A stretch of 64,000 bases of DNA from Acidobacteriota bacterium (GTDB lineage: Bacteria; Acidobacteriota; Blastocatellia; Chloracidobacteriales; JADJPF01). Below the pieces are notes generated by a model, which saw nothing but the letters and a program-made list of their open reading frames with translations, was not told where the DNA came from and made no database searches. The stretch lies in the NCBI GenBank assembly GCA_016213785.1, contig JACQZQ010000012.1, positions 36,810 through 100,809 on the forward strand. The letters run 5' to 3'. Below are positions 37,355 to 46,698 of the stretch, in pieces (the stretch's first letter is position 1; each line of letters begins with the position of its first letter). The position numbers were made by a program, and so were the translations under genes.

Positions 37355-39256
37355 ATGAAAGTGTCTTTTAATTTTTTAAGCATTTTTTCTTTGATATTAA
37401 TATTTGTATTTCCTACTTTAAATATTAAACAAACTATTAGTGGTGCTACTGTAAGACAAAATAAGCAAACAAACGCCTCTTCTAAAAATAAAAAAAAACC
37501 TAGGAGAAACAACTTTACTTCATATGAAAATGATTCTGCTGAAGGAAGAGCTAACTGGTTTCATCAACAACGAGCATTCCCTCTAAACACCATTCCTTCT
37601 GGTGTTTATCAACGTGCCGTTGAGCATGTACGTGAAAAAATGCGTCCAAAACAACTTGACCAAATAGAACCAAAAGTTGTTGGAAACTCTTGGACACCAA
37701 TAGGCCCAGACTCAATACACTCTGGGCAAGCGGCTACAAGTTTCGGAAATGTAAGTGGTCGTATTACTTCAATTGCAGTTTGTTGTGGAAATTCTAATGA
37801 GATATACATTGGGGCTGCTCAAGGTGGGGTTTGGAAAACAACAAATAGTGGTGGTCAGTGGAAACCTCTTACAGATTTTGAAGCTACCTTAGCAACGGGA
37901 TCTATTGCAATAGATCCTACTAACCCAAAGAAAATATATGTTGGTACAGGTGAAGCAAACGGTTTTAGTCCTGGTAAATACTTTGGGCAAGGGATATTAA
38001 AATCTACAAATGGTGGTTTAAGTTGGAAACTTTTTAACAAAGATACTTCTAGTAAAAATATATTTGTAGGTCGTTCTGTTGGAGGTTTAGTAATCAGCCC
38101 TAGTAACCCAAAAATTATTTTTGCTGGTCTTTCAAGAGGCACAGAAGGAGTTGATGGTAGTCCTTTTCCTGGCGTGTCCCAAGGAGGTATATTTCAATCC
38201 ATTGATGAAGGAGAAACTTGGAATAAAATAGAAACAGCCCCTTCAGGTCAAGTAGAAGAACTAAAAATAGATCCTTCTGATCCAAAGACTTTGTATGCTA
38301 CCTACAATGCAGAGGGTATTTACAAAACAACAGATAGTAGTCTAACTTGGAGTAAAGTTGCGGGAACAAATATTAATAATGGGTTTCCTAACAAAGAATT
38401 TGGACGTATTGCTCTTGGAATTTCGCCAAGCAATCCAAAAGTAATTTATGCTTCTGTGGAAAGTAGCCCAGCAGAGAATAACCCTAATAATCTTCCTAAG
38501 GAAAGAGAATTACTTGATATATATAAAAGCACTGATGGAGGAAAATCTTGGATATCAAAATTAAAACCTACGTCAGATTGTCAATGTGGCTACGACAATG
38601 TTATTGCAGTAAGCTCTATAGACCCGAATACAATTTTCTTTGGTGGTGTTGGGCTATATAAATCTGCAAATGGAGGCAAAGATTGGAAAAGGTTAGACCA
38701 AGATAATCGAATACATGCTGATGTTCACTCAATTATTTTTGATCCAAGTAACCCAAAGAAAATTTTTGTAGGAACAGATGGAGGAATTTGGGTAAGTAGC
38801 GACAATGGAGAAAGCTGGACAAACATCAATAGTAATTTGTCTATCACCCAATTTAACAAAATTGCAACTCATCCAACAAATGGGAATTTTGTGATAGGTG
38901 GGACTCAAGATAATGGTACTTTAATACATAGAAACAATAATAGTTGGTTGCTTTCTGCTGGAGGTGATGGTGGTTTTACAGTGATAGATTTTGACAATCC
39001 AAATACTGTTTATCATACATTTCAAATAACAGCAGCTAATAATGTTATTGAACGCTCTGATCAACGAGGTACTAGAAATACATGGCGAACAGTTGTCAGC
39101 AAAGACATTTTAAAAGATGCGAGTATTGAAGCCGCATTATTCTATTCGCCGCTCGTGATGGATCCCAACGATTCAAAAAGCCTTATTTTTGGGACTTACA
39201 GACCTCACAAAACTACTGATGGGGGTAACACTTGGACTACAACATCTGACACTTAA
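37355..39256 (+). CDS. BNR/sortilin-type propeller protein, N-terminal part (premature TAA)
   Basis: 633 residues from the ATG at 37355, with GAGGGG 8 bp upstream and a signal peptide (NFLSIFSLILIFVFPTL). A basic linker and a conserved ~60-residue segment (WFHQQRAFP, PSGVYQRAVEHV) precede BNR/Asp-box propeller blades: GVWKTTNSGGQWKPL, GILKSTNGGLSWKLF, GLYKSANGGKDWKRL, GIWVSSDNGESWTNI. The frame ends in a blade, KTTDGGNTWTTTSDT, at a TAA (39254-39256). The same frame continues at once with further blades, so this is probably the front half of a gene broken by one nonsense mutation. Confidence 0.7.
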   Translation: MKVSFNFLSIFSLILIFVFPTLNIKQTISGATVRQNKQTNASSKNKKKPRRNNFTSYENDSAEGRANWFHQQRAFPLNTIPSGVYQRAVEHVREKMRPKQLDQIEPKVVGNSWTPIGPDSIHSGQAATSFGNVSGRITSIAVCCGNSNEIYIGAAQGGVWKTTNSGGQWKPLTDFEATLATGSIAIDPTNPKKIYVGTGEANGFSPGKYFGQGILKSTNGGLSWKLFNKDTSSKNIFVGRSVGGLVISPSNPKIIFAGLSRGTEGVDGSPFPGVSQGGIFQSIDEGETWNKIETAPSGQVEELKIDPSDPKTLYATYNAEGIYKTTDSSLTWSKVAGTNINNGFPNKEFGRIALGISPSNPKVIYASVESSPAENNPNNLPKERELLDIYKSTDGGKSWISKLKPTSDCQCGYDNVIAVSSIDPNTIFFGGVGLYKSANGGKDWKRLDQDNRIHADVHSIIFDPSNPKKIFVGTDGGIWVSSDNGESWTNINSNLSITQFNKIATHPTNGNFVIGGTQDNGTLIHRNNNSWLLSAGGDGGFTVIDFDNPNTVYHTFQITAANNVIERSDQRGTRNTWRTVVSKDILKDASIEAALFYSPLVMDPNDSKSLIFGTYRPHKTTDGGNTWTTTSDT

Positions 39257-42200
39257 ATGTTTGCTCCTGGTAACTCAACTATTTCAGCTATTGCAATAGC
39301 ACCAAGTAAACCTCCTACTGAAGCAAATAGGACAATTTACATTGGGCTTACTGGAAGAGCAGATGTAGTTGTTTTTCGCAAATCTACGGATGGCGGTAAG
39401 ACTTTCGATAACAAAATAATTCCTACTTTACCGCTACGTTATATAACATCTATAGCAGTAGCCCCTAGGGCAGATAACCCTAAAAATGAAGGCAAAATTG
39501 TTTATGTTGCTTTTTCAGGATTTAATCCTGAGCGTGATGATCCTGCTAGAGGTTTGTTAGCTGGGCATGTGTTTAAAAGCATAGATGGTGGAGATACTTG
39601 GGTGGCTATAGGAGGCAAAAAAGGAGGATTTGCTAGTGATTTGCCTGATGTGCCTGTTAATGCTTTAGTGCTAGACCCAGCTAAGCCTGGGAAAATTTAT
39701 GTAGGTACGGATGTTGGTGTGTTTGAAACTACTAATGATGGGGCAACTTGGTCAGAAGTAGGAGAAGCAACTCTACCTAATGTTGCTGTGTTTGACCTAA
39801 AACTTAATAATCTTACTAATACTCTCTATGCTGCTACTTATGGGCGCGGTGTTTGGAAGTTACAAACTTCTTGTGAAGTAGCACTTTCTCCTAATAATCT
39901 TCCTAATGGCAAAGTTGGTCAAAATTATGCTCAAACTATAACTGCTATGAATGGCACAGCCCCTTTTATGTTTGATGTAGATATGACTAAACTGCCTCCT
40001 GGACTAAAATTAACCCCTAACTCGCCTAATACAGCAATAATTACTGGAACACCTACAACAGCAGGAACTTATGATTTTATTGTAACATCTACGGATGCTC
40101 TAGGCTGTGCTGGAAGTAGAGCTTATAGAATAATTATAGGGCTTGCTGGGAGTATTACATTTTCACCTAATCAACTCCCTGATGCAACTCAAGGCATAGC
40201 TTATAATCAAAGCTTTACGGCTGAAGGTGGACAACCAACCTATACCTATATGCTTACTGAGGGTAGTTTACCGAGTGGATTAAATTTATCCCCATTAGGA
40301 GGAATTACTGGAACGCCTACTGAATCTGGTGTTTTTACTTTCTCGATTACTTTAACAGATGCGCAAAATAATACGATTAAGCAAGATTACACAATTAAAG
40401 TTGTTAGCAATTGTGCTTCAATCAGTCTTTCACCAACTACACTTCAAACAGGCAAAACAAGGATAGATTATGCTCAACCCCTTATAGCTAGCGGAGGCAA
40501 CGCACCTTATCGTTTTGCTATTACATCAGGATCATTACCAGGAGGGCTTAAATTAAGTGAAAATGGTTTTATTAGCGGAACGGCTACAACTGTAGGCAAT
40601 TTTACTTTTGTCGTTACGGTAACTGATGCGAATAATTGCACTTTTAGCCAAGGCTATAATTTAACTATTTTTGATAATATTTTAGTCTTACCAGAAACTT
40701 TACCTAATGGTAGGGTTGGAGATTTCTACAACCTTCCTATTATAGCTAATGGAGGTGCTGGTAATTACACATTTACTATTGACAGTGCTCCTAGTGGGTT
40801 TAGCTTAAGCTCAAGCGGGCAATTTTCTGGCACACCTGATACAGCAGGCAAGTTCTCATTTACTGTAACTGCTAAAGATAGGAATGGGTTAACTGGTAGT
40901 CGTACCTACACTATAATTATCTGTGGGAATATATTCTTTAACCAAAGCAGTTTACTACCTAATGCTACAATTAATGCTCAATACCAACAGAGTATTACTG
41001 CTGATGGCAGCGGGGCTCCTTATAATTTTAGTGTGCAAAATGGACTTCCTACAGGATTAACTATTTCACCTAATGGGTTAATCACAGGAAAACCCATAGC
41101 TAGTGGGAATTTTTTATTTTCAGTGATTGCAACAGATGCTAATGGGTGTCAGGGTTTTCAAAATTTCTCTTTAACAGTTGATTGCCTGCCTATTTCAATA
41201 AGCCCTGGAACAATAGCAGATGCAATGGTAGATATGGCTTACAATCAAAGTATTAAGGCAAGTGGAGGACTTGCTCCTTATAAATTTACTTCAGATAATC
41301 CATTACCTGATGGGTTAATGATTTCAAGTAGCGGTGTAATTTCAGGAATACCAAGACTATCAGGCGTTTTTACTATTGTAATCACTGTTACAGATAATGC
41401 TAATTGTAGTAATAAACAGTTTTACAATCTAAAAATTAATAAAAGCGTTACTTGTCCTAAAATAGGCGTGTCTCCTCTTAAATTACCTGATGCTACAGCT
41501 AGTTTAGCTTATGCTCAGAATGTTATTGGAACTGGAGGACAAGCACCTTACAGTTTTGCTTTAATAGGAACAATCCCACCAGGCTTAAGTTTTTCTGCTA
41601 ATGGGTTGTTGTCAGGCACACCTACGACACAAGGAACTTTTAGTTTTAGCATAGTAGCAAAAGATGTAAATGAATGTGTTGGTAGCCAAAATTTCACACT
41701 AGTAGTAGCCCCTAAGCCTTGTCCAAGTATTTCTTTAAGCCCTGGAACTTTGCCTAATGCTACAATTGCTCTTGCCTATAGCCAAACAGTAATAGCAAGC
41801 GGCGGTCAAGCCCCTTACACATTTACAAGTACTGGGCAATTGCCTAGTGGGTTTACTTTATCAAGTAGTGGGTTAATTTCTGGAACTACAAATGTTCAAG
41901 GAAGTTTTACTTTTACTGTAATTGCTAAAGATGCCAATAATTGTACAGGTAGCCAAACCTATACAGTTAATGTTAATTGTCCAATAATTACATTTAGCCC
42001 AAGTAGTCTATCTAGTGGAACAATTAACACTCTTTATAGTCAAAATATTTCTGCTAATGGAGGACAAGCGCCTTACATATTTTCTTTAACAGGCGCTTTG
42101 CCAAATGGATTAGTGCTTTCTTCAAGTGGCGTGATATCTGGTACACCAACAACTTTAGGAACTTTTAGTTTTACCATAAATGTTAAAGATGCTAACAATT

Positions 42201-43063
42201 GTACTAACAGCCAAGCTTATGTATTAACAATAGCTGCTCCAACTTGTCCAACTATTACTTTAAGCCCAAATAGCCTTCCTAATGGAACAATGGGAATAGC
42301 CTATAATCAGTCTGTGGTAGCTAGTGGAGGACAATCACCTTATAGTTTTGCTGCATCAGGAAATATACCTTTAGGGTTAAATTTATCTTCTATTGGAATA
42401 CTTTCTGGAATTGCGCTATCTCAAGGTAGTTTTAGCTTTACTATAACGGCTACAGACGCTAATAACTGCACAGGTAGTCAGAGTTACTCAATAGTAATTT
42501 TACCTCCACCTTGTCCAACAATTATACTTAATCCTAGTAGCTTACCAAATGGGGCAGTTAATAGCTCTTATAGTCAAAGTATTTCTGCTAGTGGTGGTCA
42601 AGCACCTTACACATTTACAGTTAGCGGAATAATTCCACCAGGCTTAAGTTTTTCTGCTAGCGGGTTGTTGTCAGGCACACCTACAACACAAGGGACTTTT
42701 GGGTTTATGGTTACAGCTAAAGATGTTAATAATTGCTCTGCTAGTCGAAGTTACACTATTACAATAACGGCTCCAGCTTGTCCAACTATAATACTTGATC
42801 CTACATCGTTGCCAGGTGCTACAGAAACAGTTGAATATAGTCAGACAATAACAGCAAGCGGAGGTGTTGCGCCTTATAGTTTTACTTTAACATCAGGGGT
42901 TTTACCACCAGGATTATCTTTATCAGGTACAGGAACAATTTCAGGTACTCCAACTCAATCAGGCACTTTTTCTTTTATCATCAAAGCTACTGATAATAAT
43001 GGTTGTTTTGGTACTCAGTCTTATACTTTAGAAGTAGGTGTTACTAGCCAAAAAGGAAAATAA
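39257..43063 (+). CDS. BNR propeller end plus twelve He_PIG repeats, C-terminal part
   Basis: 1268 residues in the same frame as the preceding gene, starting with an ATG directly after its TAA. The first ~205 residues finish the propeller (VVFRKSTDGGKTF, HVFKSIDGGDTWVAI, GVFETTNDGATWSEV, ending TYGRGVWKL). Twelve He_PIG Ig-like repeats of about 80 residues follow, each with S-P-x-x-L-P-x-[GA]-x-x-x-x-x-Y-x-Q, G-G-x-x-P-Y, L-P-x-G-L, G-T-P-T and C at the boundary. No signal peptide of its own, so if translated separately it could not be exported. It ends without a sorting domain. Confidence 0.7.
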   Translation: MFAPGNSTISAIAIAPSKPPTEANRTIYIGLTGRADVVVFRKSTDGGKTFDNKIIPTLPLRYITSIAVAPRADNPKNEGKIVYVAFSGFNPERDDPARGLLAGHVFKSIDGGDTWVAIGGKKGGFASDLPDVPVNALVLDPAKPGKIYVGTDVGVFETTNDGATWSEVGEATLPNVAVFDLKLNNLTNTLYAATYGRGVWKLQTSCEVALSPNNLPNGKVGQNYAQTITAMNGTAPFMFDVDMTKLPPGLKLTPNSPNTAIITGTPTTAGTYDFIVTSTDALGCAGSRAYRIIIGLAGSITFSPNQLPDATQGIAYNQSFTAEGGQPTYTYMLTEGSLPSGLNLSPLGGITGTPTESGVFTFSITLTDAQNNTIKQDYTIKVVSNCASISLSPTTLQTGKTRIDYAQPLIASGGNAPYRFAITSGSLPGGLKLSENGFISGTATTVGNFTFVVTVTDANNCTFSQGYNLTIFDNILVLPETLPNGRVGDFYNLPIIANGGAGNYTFTIDSAPSGFSLSSSGQFSGTPDTAGKFSFTVTAKDRNGLTGSRTYTIIICGNIFFNQSSLLPNATINAQYQQSITADGSGAPYNFSVQNGLPTGLTISPNGLITGKPIASGNFLFSVIATDANGCQGFQNFSLTVDCLPISISPGTIADAMVDMAYNQSIKASGGLAPYKFTSDNPLPDGLMISSSGVISGIPRLSGVFTIVITVTDNANCSNKQFYNLKINKSVTCPKIGVSPLKLPDATASLAYAQNVIGTGGQAPYSFALIGTIPPGLSFSANGLLSGTPTTQGTFSFSIVAKDVNECVGSQNFTLVVAPKPCPSISLSPGTLPNATIALAYSQTVIASGGQAPYTFTSTGQLPSGFTLSSSGLISGTTNVQGSFTFTVIAKDANNCTGSQTYTVNVNCPIITFSPSSLSSGTINTLYSQNISANGGQAPYIFSLTGALPNGLVLSSSGVISGTPTTLGTFSFTINVKDANNCTNSQAYVLTIAAPTCPTITLSPNSLPNGTMGIAYNQSVVASGGQSPYSFAASGNIPLGLNLSSIGILSGIALSQGSFSFTITATDANNCTGSQSYSIVILPPPCPTIILNPSSLPNGAVNSSYSQSISASGGQAPYTFTVSGIIPPGLSFSASGLLSGTPTTQGTFGFMVTAKDVNNCSASRSYTITITAPACPTIILDPTSLPGATETVEYSQTITASGGVAPYSFTLTSGVLPPGLSLSGTGTISGTPTQSGTFSFIIKATDNNGCFGTQSYTLEVGVTSQKGK

Positions 43064-43125
43064 CTTGATAATTTAATAATTTAGGCTAAAAGTCTAAATT
43101 GTAAGCTTACAAATAATAAGAACTA

Positions 43126-43162
43126 TATAAGCTAGTGATATCTAAAATAACACTAGCTTATA
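43126..43162. terminator. Bidirectional terminator
   Basis: TATAAGCTAGTG (43126-43137) pairs perfectly with CACTAGCTTATA (43151-43162) around 13 nt, between the convergent He_PIG and TPR genes. Confidence 0.6.
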
Positions 43163-43201
43163 TTTGCGTTAAGATTAAATCTTTTATAGTCTTTTAATAA
43201 T

Positions 43202-43528
43202 CTATTCCCACTCTTGTTCTATGGTGTCGCGGTATTCATCAGCCATTCCTGGGTGATTATGTCTTTCTGCTGCTTCAACTCCTTTTTCAAAAGCCTGTCT
43301 AGCCTCATCCATTCTTTCTAATCTTAATAAAGCATGCCCCCAAATACGATAAACGGCACCTTCATCATCAGCTAGCTTAAGATATTTTTCTACATGCTCA
43401 ATACAGCTTTCTAGTTCACCTAATTTATAATACGCATCTGCAATACCATAATGAACAAAAGCATCATTTGGATCTTCTTCTAATAAAGCTTTTAGCGAAG
43501 CTAAACGTTCTGCTGGAGAAATAGGCAC
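43202..43528 (-). CDS. Small TPR protein
   Basis: 108 residues with about two and a half TPR units: DPNDAFVHYGIADAYYKLGELESCIEHVEKYLKL-type text, then YRIWGHALLRLERMDEARQAFEKGVEAA. Cytosolic, as no signal is seen. It follows the 962-residue protein by 28 bp on the same strand. Function is unknown; small TPR proteins of this kind act as adaptors. Confidence 0.75.
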   Translation of the reverse strand: MPISPAERLASLKALLEEDPNDAFVHYGIADAYYKLGELESCIEHVEKYLKLADDEGAVYRIWGHALLRLERMDEARQAFEKGVEAAERHNHPGMADEYRDTIEQEWE

Positions 43529-43556
43529 AAAACACCCCCAATTTGTTTTTTCAAAA

Positions 43557-46445
43557 TTAACTATCTTGGTTAGATAAACGTTTCATTGGTTTAACCAAAA
43601 GTTGTGCAATGGAAAATAATATACGCTCTTGACTAGCTTGCCAAGAACTACGCTTACATATGGCTTCAAAGTTGCTTAACCGGTTTTCCATCAGTAATTT
43701 TTCTTCATCTGTATAATAACTATAACCTGAAGCGCTTTGTTGAAAACGTTCCCTTAATACTTTAGTAAATTGTTGTACTAGATTATTTACTTTTAAAGGT
43801 TCTTTTGTAGAAAGAACAATACTTATTTCTTGAACACGTTTAACTGGAGTTTCTACAGCTAAAAGATCTTCTAAAAGATAAGCTTCGGGCTGTTCCCAAC
43901 TAGTAATCTGGTAAGATAATTGAATATATCTTAAAGTAGATAATAAAAATCTTAAAAATTTTAACTTAAAACCGCTCTTCCTAGAAAAATTGCTTAATGT
44001 TTGTTGTCGTCTTTCAAAAACCTTACGACGTACAGAATCACTAGGCAAAGTATTTAGGCTAAGCCAGCGTTGATATTGGTCTATTAAACTTTGTATTTGC
44101 TGATTGTTATATTTTAGTAACAAAATAAAGAGTATTTGTTGAGTTCTTAAGATTGTAGTCTCAGGATTTTTCCATTCGTTTAATATACGTTCTTCAGAGG
44201 GATCCCAGTCTTCTATTTCATTAAGTACTATGCCGTATGAAGAAATAGAAATAGGATCGCTTTGTTCTAATTCTTTTAGGCTTGCTAAAATGCTATTAAC
44301 CCATTGTTCTTTTTCTTGCTCGGCAAGGACTATTAGTAAGCTCATACGTTGGCGTAAATTTTGTAAAAAGTTCATTGAAGTAGCAATTTCTTCGCTTGTT
44401 CTAGCTTTTCCAGTTACTTCAACAGCCATTCTTAGAGCTTGTATAAGTATGGTTTTATCTTTTGCATCTGGGCTAACAACGCTTAGGAGAACCTCTAGAG
44501 TATAATCTGAAAGAGGTAGCTCGCTTTGTGATAGAAAAACCCTTGTTTGAAGAGCATCCTGTGTAAAAGCAGCAGTATTATTTTGCCTTACTACAGGAGT
44601 ATTAGTTTTATGACCAGGGAGTCTTGTTAAAACATCTAAATCTTCTTTTATTTTTGTGGCATCACTTAGTTTTTCAGCATGAAAATTAAGTAAGGCTTGG
44701 TGTAGAGCTATTAGGAATTGTAAAAATTTTTCCTTTAGAGTATCTTCTGGAGTTTTAGACTTAGCAATTTTATCTAGTTTAATATCTGGCTGAAAAAGGG
44801 TTGGGGATTGTAGATCAAAAAAGGATAAATGTCTTTCTACTAAGCGTTTATAAATATTTTCAAAATGATATCTTTCTAAATCATTTAAGTTATGGCTAAA
44901 AAAGAGCCTAGCATAGCCTCTTGAACAGTCTGCTACTATTTCTTCCCAGCTACTATAATCATTAGAAGAAACGGCTCTTCCCCTTGCATAACCGTGATCA
45001 AAAACCCTTCGTAGGCTATCAAGAAAGAAAAGAGTATCATTCATAAGTTTAGAAACAAAATGTACTCTAGGCGTGCCCCTATCCCTTGTATTACAACGCT
45101 GTTTTAGCACAAACATAAGTAATTCAGAGAGAGTATTTTTTTGTGAAAGTATATCTGAAGTCTCATCTAGAGGGATTGAATTACGTGAAGCATAATGAGC
45201 AGTACCTTCATCTAAGTTTTCTTTGGCATAGACTTCACCAGATGCGGATTCTAAAACGCGTAAAGCTTCATAGGTATAAAAAGAAAGCTCACAAATATCT
45301 CCTATACGTTTAAGGAAAAAGATTTTACTACGTACACTTTGTTGAGAGTTTTGATATTCCCGTTTAAAGGTTTCAATAAAACGGTCAAAAGATTCATGAA
45401 TAGAGTTTCGAAAAATAGTTTTTAACTTAGGTAGATAATTATGATAAACGCTACTAATAAAAACCTCAGGTGGTGCATTTACTGCTTCGCGGGTAATAGT
45501 TAAAAAATCCTCCATAAATTTTATAAGTATTTCTAAAGACTGATCAATACTATGAACTATATATTCTCCTAAAATATAGGCTACAGGGTGATCTTCGCCT
45601 TGGCCGCGTAAGACAATTCCAGGAATGCCGCGTTTTTTTGCCATTGCCTCTAGAGTGTATAAAACAGCATTATTAAAGAGGCTATCACTATCAATTTTAT
45701 TCCATTTTTTAGCAGAGATTAAAATAGCAAGCAGACCTATTTCGCCGCCTCTTTCTAGGAGTTTTTGTTCTCCAAAAAGAATTTCTAAGAATTGAGCATC
45801 ATTATTAGAGTAAAGTGCTGTTCCTCTTTCATCTTTTAGGGCAGTTGTTTTTAGGTCAACGCCTATTTTTTTAGCATCTTTTTGTGGGATTAATGGATGA
45901 CTAAGCAAAACTTGAATAATTTGAACAGCATATTGTTCAATCATTTCATCTAATTCTTCTTGATTTGCGCCAGTCATATCGGAGTGAAAATCAATAATAT
46001 CTTGCAGATTAAGATCTACAGCAAATTCTGCTGGACGCACTTCTTGAGGAAAATCAGGAATATATTCTTTGCAGTAAGGAAGCATTAAAATTGCGGCGCG
46101 TAGTTCTAATTCTTGGGTTTCGCCTTGAGCAATAGGCCCAATTCCCATTATTTGACGGATGGTTTTTTCTATCTCTGATTTAATCTCAGCAATACTAATT
46201 TGCTGTTTTAAGGCATTACGTAGTTCATTTATATCTAATATGCTTGTTTTTTTATCATCTAAAACTGTAGGCAGAGCTTGAGTGTTTCGGCTAGCTAAAC
46301 CTTTCATCCCACCACTTAAATTAATACCCAAGGAAGCTAATTTTTGTTCTAGCTCATGCTCAATATCTTCTGGTGTAGAGGGTTGTAGTAGACCTGTGTC
46401 GTTAGTATTACGTGTTACTTTTTTATTTTTATCATTAAACGGCAT
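43557..46445 (-). CDS. Large protein of unknown family
   Basis: 962 residues with no signal peptide or membrane helix. The sequence is rich in Leu, Glu and Lys with helical spacing throughout, from a polar N-terminus (DNKNKKVTRNTNDTG). I recognise no domain. Single features are the stretch IGPIAQGETQELELRAAILMLP near residue 96, GIPGIVLRGQGEDHPVAYILGEYIVHS near 276, and a FLSQSELPLSDYTLEVLLSVV segment. A helical-repeat or scaffold fold is plausible. It is probably co-transcribed with the small TPR gene downstream. Confidence 0.6.
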   Translation of the reverse strand: MPFNDKNKKVTRNTNDTGLLQPSTPEDIEHELEQKLASLGINLSGGMKGLASRNTQALPTVLDDKKTSILDINELRNALKQQISIAEIKSEIEKTIRQIMGIGPIAQGETQELELRAAILMLPYCKEYIPDFPQEVRPAEFAVDLNLQDIIDFHSDMTGANQEELDEMIEQYAVQIIQVLLSHPLIPQKDAKKIGVDLKTTALKDERGTALYSNNDAQFLEILFGEQKLLERGGEIGLLAILISAKKWNKIDSDSLFNNAVLYTLEAMAKKRGIPGIVLRGQGEDHPVAYILGEYIVHSIDQSLEILIKFMEDFLTITREAVNAPPEVFISSVYHNYLPKLKTIFRNSIHESFDRFIETFKREYQNSQQSVRSKIFFLKRIGDICELSFYTYEALRVLESASGEVYAKENLDEGTAHYASRNSIPLDETSDILSQKNTLSELLMFVLKQRCNTRDRGTPRVHFVSKLMNDTLFFLDSLRRVFDHGYARGRAVSSNDYSSWEEIVADCSRGYARLFFSHNLNDLERYHFENIYKRLVERHLSFFDLQSPTLFQPDIKLDKIAKSKTPEDTLKEKFLQFLIALHQALLNFHAEKLSDATKIKEDLDVLTRLPGHKTNTPVVRQNNTAAFTQDALQTRVFLSQSELPLSDYTLEVLLSVVSPDAKDKTILIQALRMAVEVTGKARTSEEIATSMNFLQNLRQRMSLLIVLAEQEKEQWVNSILASLKELEQSDPISISSYGIVLNEIEDWDPSEERILNEWKNPETTILRTQQILFILLLKYNNQQIQSLIDQYQRWLSLNTLPSDSVRRKVFERRQQTLSNFSRKSGFKLKFLRFLLSTLRYIQLSYQITSWEQPEAYLLEDLLAVETPVKRVQEISIVLSTKEPLKVNNLVQQFTKVLRERFQQSASGYSYYTDEEKLLMENRLSNFEAICKRSSWQASQERILFSIAQLLVKPMKRLSNQDS

Positions 46446-46587
46446 TTTATCTAGTTACCTAGCACTTTTCATTTACAGAAATATTATAGAGAAAAACAAA
46501 ACCTCTAAACAAGAATACTAAATAGATTTAGAGAATATTAAAGAATTTCTAAGGGCAAATAATAGCATAAGCAGTGGATTTATGCAT

Positions 46588-46698
46588 TGACACTCACACA
46601 GCTAAAGCAGTGTGATTCTTTTGGTCGCTACAACCGCAGTCAGGAAGGCTCACGCCTGCTATCAAGGACAGCCTGACCGCAATTAAGCCATAAAAGCA
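46588..46698 (-). ncRNA. Candidate omega-RNA (TnpB guide RNA scaffold)
   Basis: Directly after the tnpB stop (minus strand) the DNA folds into a long structured region. GCGGTCAGG and CCTGACTGC (plus coordinates 46672-46680 and 46636-46644) make a 9-bp stem with one wobble, inner short stems (AGGC/GCCT at 46646-46657) sit within it, and the right-end hairpin follows. TnpB omega-RNAs span the end of tnpB and the right end of the element, with the guide read from the flank. The scaffold would end near 46588, so the guide should begin in the chromosome just left of 46587. The 5' boundary inside tnpB is not defined. Confidence 0.6.
46595..46614 (-). repeat. Right-end hairpin of the IS605-type element
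   Basis: CACACAGC (46595-46602) pairs with GCAGTGTG (46607-46614) around TAAA with one A-A mismatch, the imperfect hairpin shape recognised by TnpA. Confidence 0.7.

Noticed and set aside
39254..39256. Stop codon as a selenocysteine site
   Set aside because: The codon is TAA, and selenocysteine uses TGA, so tRNA-Sec cannot explain it.
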